From contig JAIXRB010000047.1 of the NCBI GenBank assembly GCA_027485405.1, positions 1 through 45,658 on the forward strand: a stretch of DNA of 45,658 nt, given 5' to 3'. The translations under genes were made by a program, and so were the position numbers. Positions 42,765 to 45,658 of this stretch are shown here, piece by piece. Origin of the DNA: Leptospiraceae bacterium. GTDB taxonomy: Bacteria; Spirochaetota; Leptospiria; Leptospirales; Leptospiraceae. Each line of letters starts with the position of its first letter. The stretch's first letter is position 1. Under the pieces are notes generated by a model, which was not told where the DNA came from, made no database searches, and saw only the letters and a list, made by a program, of their open reading frames with translations.

Positions 42765-44126
42765 TTATTTCTCTTTGCTAAACCCAACAACCGCTTGGAG
42801 AAAGCTGTTGTATCGATCAGCTAGACAAGGAGTTGGGTATTCTGACATTTTTTGAAATCCGTAAAAGCTGATGGTTTCAAACTTTTGTTTTACGTGCACA
42901 TTGGAAAAAAGACTGGTTTGCACTATGGCATTGTTCGGGCTGAGCGGAAAAACCCCTGGTAATTTGCCCTTTTTGATGCCAAAATCTTTTTCGAGGGGCT
43001 GAAGCTCTGACTCTCCGAAACCGGCTATGTATATGAAGAAAGAGAATTCATTTTTGTCATTTGGGTCAGTGGAAATACCGTCCAATCGCCATTTGGTCTC
43101 TAGGTTGCTCTTTAAATAAAGTGCTAAGGAATGAGAATACGGCAGATATAAATTGTCCGAAGTGATTTCCTTTTTTCGCTGTTTTAAAATGCGATCTAGT
43201 TCTTCTGTTTCTGTGTTTAGTTCGTTATTTGAAAATTCCCTGGATTCTCTGAAAGCAAAAAACATGGAGACTAAAATTAGCACCACGGTAATCCCTGTTG
43301 CTGTAACAGTATTTAGCTCTTTTTCCGTTTTGAGTAAAAAATATCCAATGCTTATCACAATCAACGGAATTGCTAAGAGCTTTACGAGGGAATACCAATG
43401 CAGGAGTAGAATCTCAATTGAGTTGTTTCCAAAGAACTGAACCATTTGGAACAAAAACAAAACCAAAGCCAAAAAAGAAAAATAGATGAGCACTAAGATA
43501 AGGGGGATGTTCTTCTTTTTAAAAAAGACGCTAGTTCGCTGTGCCTGAGTTTGAGCTTTTCTTAGCCCTGTGAAGAGAACAAAAAAGCTAAAAGCCAAAA
43601 GAAACATTTTTAAATCGGAAAGAAAGGCAAGGATCGTCAATGCAGGGAAGACAAGTAGGTCTGTGATGACTTCCATTTTAAAAGTTAAGAAAATAAGAAG
43701 TACAAAAACCAAACAGACAACAGCGCTAAAATGTTCTGATGGGAACTGAATTGAAAAAGGTAAGAAAGCTGAGAGAAAAGGCAAAATATAATGGTTACGT
43801 TTCCACTCTTCCCGTCTGAGTAAGAGCAGGAACAAATGAAGGAAGAGACTAAAAAAGAAAGCAGAGAGAGTAATGACCGTTAAATTCAAAGAAAAGAAAG
43901 AAATCTTGTTCCAGAAAACAAGCATTAGAAATGGAAGTGGCTCTACAAAACTGTAGAAATGTCCGTTTTCTTGTAGAGATTTGAGATTGGCAAGGCTTTC
44001 GAGCTCGGAAATTGAGCTGGGAAAAGAGTCGTAGGTTCTGGCAAAGGTAAATATTGAAAAAACAAAGCTCAATGCCAAAACACTCCAAAAAAAGGGCAAT
44101 CGTCGGAAGGGTTTTGGATCTCGCAT
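42765..44126 (-). CDS. Polytopic membrane protein of unknown function
   Basis: The 453-residue protein has roughly nine to ten hydrophobic helices in its first 300 residues, including FFWSVLALSFVFSIFTFA at the start. A soluble C-terminal domain (about 310-453) contains IYIAGFGESEL and LYLPYSHSLALYLKS. The order of a short N-terminal helix, an extracytoplasmic loop with Asp/Glu, many helices and a C-terminal soluble domain resembles PMT-type (GT-C) glycosyltransferases, but I cannot identify the catalytic motif with confidence. The response regulator follows after 10 bases. The gene is divergent from the meaA-like gene. Confidence 0.75.
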   Translation of the reverse strand: MRDPKPFRRLPFFWSVLALSFVFSIFTFARTYDSFPSSISELESLANLKSLQENGHFYSFVEPLPFLMLVFWNKISFFSLNLTVITLSAFFFSLFLHLFLLLLRREEWKRNHYILPFLSAFLPFSIQFPSEHFSAVVCLVFVLLIFLTFKMEVITDLLVFPALTILAFLSDLKMFLLAFSFFVLFTGLRKAQTQAQRTSVFFKKKNIPLILVLIYFSFLALVLFLFQMVQFFGNNSIEILLLHWYSLVKLLAIPLIVISIGYFLLKTEKELNTVTATGITVVLILVSMFFAFRESREFSNNELNTETEELDRILKQRKKEITSDNLYLPYSHSLALYLKSNLETKWRLDGISTDPNDKNEFSFFIYIAGFGESELQPLEKDFGIKKGKLPGVFPLSPNNAIVQTSLFSNVHVKQKFETISFYGFQKMSEYPTPCLADRYNSFLQAVVGFSKEK

Positions 44127-44157
44127 CGGTTTTATTTTTGCTCTCTTCCCTTCTAAA

Positions 44158-44186
44158 TTGTAGGTGAAATAATTCCAGAATAATTT
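44158..44186 (+). promoter_or_regulatory. Weak sigma70-type promoter candidate for the meaA-like gene
   Basis: TTGTAG (44158-44163) and TAATTT (44181-44186) are separated by 17 bases. This would start transcription near 44193, about 30 bases before the ATG, which has AGAGGA at a good distance. The match is imperfect and has not been tested. Confidence 0.3.
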
Positions 44187-44222
44187 GAAATCTACATAGG
44201 ATTTCAGTTCAAAGAGGATTCA

Positions 44223-45658
44223 ATGGCAGAGGCAAAGCGAGATTACCAATTGTATGATGAAAAAAACCAAGCATCGAAAGACAAACCTTGGATTTTCCGG
44301 ACCTATGCAGGGCATACAAATGCAAAAGCGTCCAATGAGCTTTACCGCAAAAACTTAAGTAAAGGGCAAACAGGACTTTCCATTGCCTTTGACCTCCCTA
44401 CTCAATGCGGGTATAGCTCGGATCATTCGGTTTCCCGCCCTGAGATTGGAAAAGTAGGAGTTCCCATCAATTCCTTAGAGGATTTCCGAATCCTTTTCGA
44501 CCAGATCCCAATCGAAGAAATGAATACTTCCATGACAATCAATGGGACCTCCATGTGGCTTTTGTCTCTTTATGTAGCCCTAGCCGAAGAGAAAGGAGTT
44601 CCGCTTTCAGCGCTAAATGGAACCACCCAAAACGATTTGATCAAAGAATACTTGGCTCGGGGGACTTACATTTATCCCCCAAATGAGTCCATGAAGCTGA
44701 TTGTCGACATGTACGAGTATTGCTTGACCAACATCCCAAAATGGAATCCATCTAATATTTGTTCATACCATTTACAAGAAGCTGGTGCCACGCCTGTTCA
44801 AGAGCTTTCCTTTGCCATTGCAACGGGCATTGCTGTTTTAGATTCCATCAAAGAAAGAAAATGCTTTACAGACGATGAGTTTGAGAAGTGCGTTGGGCGC
44901 ATTTCATTTTTCGTCAACGCGGGGATTCGATTTGTAGAAGAGATGTGCAAAATGCGAGCCTTCTCCGAACTCTGGGATGAGATTACAAGAGACCGCTACC
45001 AAGTCAAAAATGCGAAGTACAGAGTGTTTCGATATGGGGTGCAGGTAAACTCACTTGGTTTAACCGAGGAACAACCAGAAAACAATGCTTGGCGGATCTT
45101 GATAGAGGCGTTAGGTGTGACACTCTCTCGAAATGCGAGATGTCGTGCGCTACAGTTACCAGCTTGGAACGAAGCACTCTCACTACCTAGGCCTTGGGAC
45201 CAACAATGGTCTCTGCGATTGCAGCAAATCCTTGCCTACGAGACTGACCTTCTCGAATACCCAGACCTTTTCGATGGTTCAAAAGTTGTAGAAGGTAAAG
45301 TAAAAGCACTAAAAGAAGAGGCCATGTCTGAAATCCAGAAGATTTTAGACATGGGTGGCGTGTTAGTTGCTATTCAAAACGGCTACATGAAAAGCCAACT
45401 TGTCAAATCTCAGACAGAGCGCTTATCCAAAATCAACTCCAACGAGCTCATTGTGGTTGGTAAGAACAAATGGACCGAAGGAATCAAGTCGCCTCTAATG
45501 ACCGACTCTGACGGCGGAGTTTTTAAAGTAGATCCAAAATCAGCAGAACAAACACTAGGTGTTCTTTCTCAGATCAAATCCAAGAGAAATGCGAAGGATG
45601 TAACTGAAAGCCTCGAGAACTTGAAAGCCGCGGCAAAAGAAGGCAAAAACCTTATGCC
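44223..45658 (+). CDS. meaA: MeaA/ethylmalonyl-CoA-mutase-like acyl-CoA mutase (partial, 5' part)
   Basis: The frame is open from the ATG at 44223 (RBS AGAGGA) to the window edge, giving 478 codons. The catalytic barrel of the B12-dependent acyl-CoA mutase family is clear: WIFRTYAGHTNAKASNELYR, KGQTGLSIAFDLPTQ, MNTSMTINGTSMWLL, GTTQNDLIKEYLARGTYI, SYHLQEAGATPVQE, RFRYGVQVNSLGLTEEQPENN and LPRPWDQQWSLRLQQILAYE. The QVNSLG and PWDQQW segments favour the MeaA/ethylmalonyl-CoA mutase branch over classical methylmalonyl-CoA mutase. The C-terminal cobalamin-binding domain must lie beyond the window. Members isomerise acyl-CoA carbon skeletons in propionate or ethylmalonyl-CoA metabolism; the exact substrate needs the full sequence. 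Confidence 0.93.
   Translation, partial: MAEAKRDYQLYDEKNQASKDKPWIFRTYAGHTNAKASNELYRKNLSKGQTGLSIAFDLPTQCGYSSDHSVSRPEIGKVGVPINSLEDFRILFDQIPIEEMNTSMTINGTSMWLLSLYVALAEEKGVPLSALNGTTQNDLIKEYLARGTYIYPPNESMKLIVDMYEYCLTNIPKWNPSNICSYHLQEAGATPVQELSFAIATGIAVLDSIKERKCFTDDEFEKCVGRISFFVNAGIRFVEEMCKMRAFSELWDEITRDRYQVKNAKYRVFRYGVQVNSLGLTEEQPENNAWRILIEALGVTLSRNARCRALQLPAWNEALSLPRPWDQQWSLRLQQILAYETDLLEYPDLFDGSKVVEGKVKALKEEAMSEIQKILDMGGVLVAIQNGYMKSQLVKSQTERLSKINSNELIVVGKNKWTEGIKSPLMTDSDGGVFKVDPKSAEQTLGVLSQIKSKRNAKDVTESLENLKAAAKEGKNLM

Noticed and set aside
1..45658. tRNA/rRNA genes, CRISPR arrays, insertion sequences or prophage
   Set aside because: No cloverleaf-like sequence, regular repeat-spacer pattern, transposase, integrase or phage gene was seen by reading; a computational scan was not possible.

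Overview
The window looks like chromosomal DNA from a spirochaete of the genus Leptospira or a close relative, probably a saprophyte-like lineage. This is inferred from gene content and lipoprotein style, because no rRNA or other marker is present. Supporting traits are many putative lipoproteins with relaxed lipoboxes, tightly overlapping genes, frequent TTG/GTG starts, moderate-to-low GC content, a MeaA-type mutase, and a caspase-like protein with a C-terminal PGWGxY membrane domain. I saw no tRNA, rRNA, CRISPR array, insertion sequence or prophage.

Layout. (1) 1-1017, minus: a glycosyltransferase and the first codons of the next gene. (2) 1179-4680, plus: ExbB and TonB without ExbD, followed by a large secreted protein with a degenerate papain-like domain and fibronectin-III-like repeats. 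(3) 9915-4689, minus: an envelope operon of lipoprotein, FadL-like outer-membrane protein, small secreted protein, UTP-glucose-1-phosphate uridylyltransferase and small Cys-rich lipoprotein. (4) 10007-14235, plus: SH3/M48 protease, CHASE2 adenylate cyclase, and an alpha/beta-hydrolase-like protein lacking the usual serine. (5) 16385-14248, minus: TraB-family protein, small Cys-rich protein and a 13-cysteine Csp1-like copper-storage protein. (6) 16443-18354, plus: cheD, an HDOD protein and aroK, meeting a secreted beta-carbonic anhydrase tail to tail. (7) 19395-25419: gltBD behind a structured leader with micro-ORFs. (8) 25386-26667: a small membrane ORF overlapping head to head with a coiled-coil/PGWGQY protein. 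(9) 26789-34699: a complete cbb3 oxidase cluster ccoNOQP-GHIS plus a SafE/DsbD-like transporter, including two tiny genes (ccoQ, ccoS). An FNR/CRP-type palindrome lies upstream. A near-identical palindrome lies upstream of the minus-strand eRF1-domain-like gene at 34727-35041. (10) 41690-35136, minus: a four-gene overlapping operon of a secreted caspase-like protease with an EF-hand-type loop and a PGWGHY domain, then three kelch-repeat (lipo)proteins. (11) 41821-45658: lytic transglycosylase, response regulator, an unknown polytopic membrane protein, and the 5' part of a MeaA/ethylmalonyl-CoA-mutase-like gene.

How the parts connect. The cco cluster is a self-contained low-oxygen respiratory module: catalytic subunits, the Fe-S protein CcoG, the copper ATPase CcoI, assembly proteins and a predicted transporter. 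The matching palindromes suggest an oxygen- or nucleotide-responsive CRP/FNR regulator may also control the eRF1-like gene. The CHASE2 cyclase would supply cAMP, a possible ligand for such regulators, but that link is speculation. The best candidate for an undescribed system is the caspase-kelch operon. Its gene overlaps imply translational coupling, and all four products carry export signals, so it may be an envelope-located, possibly calcium-responsive protease with beta-propeller partners.
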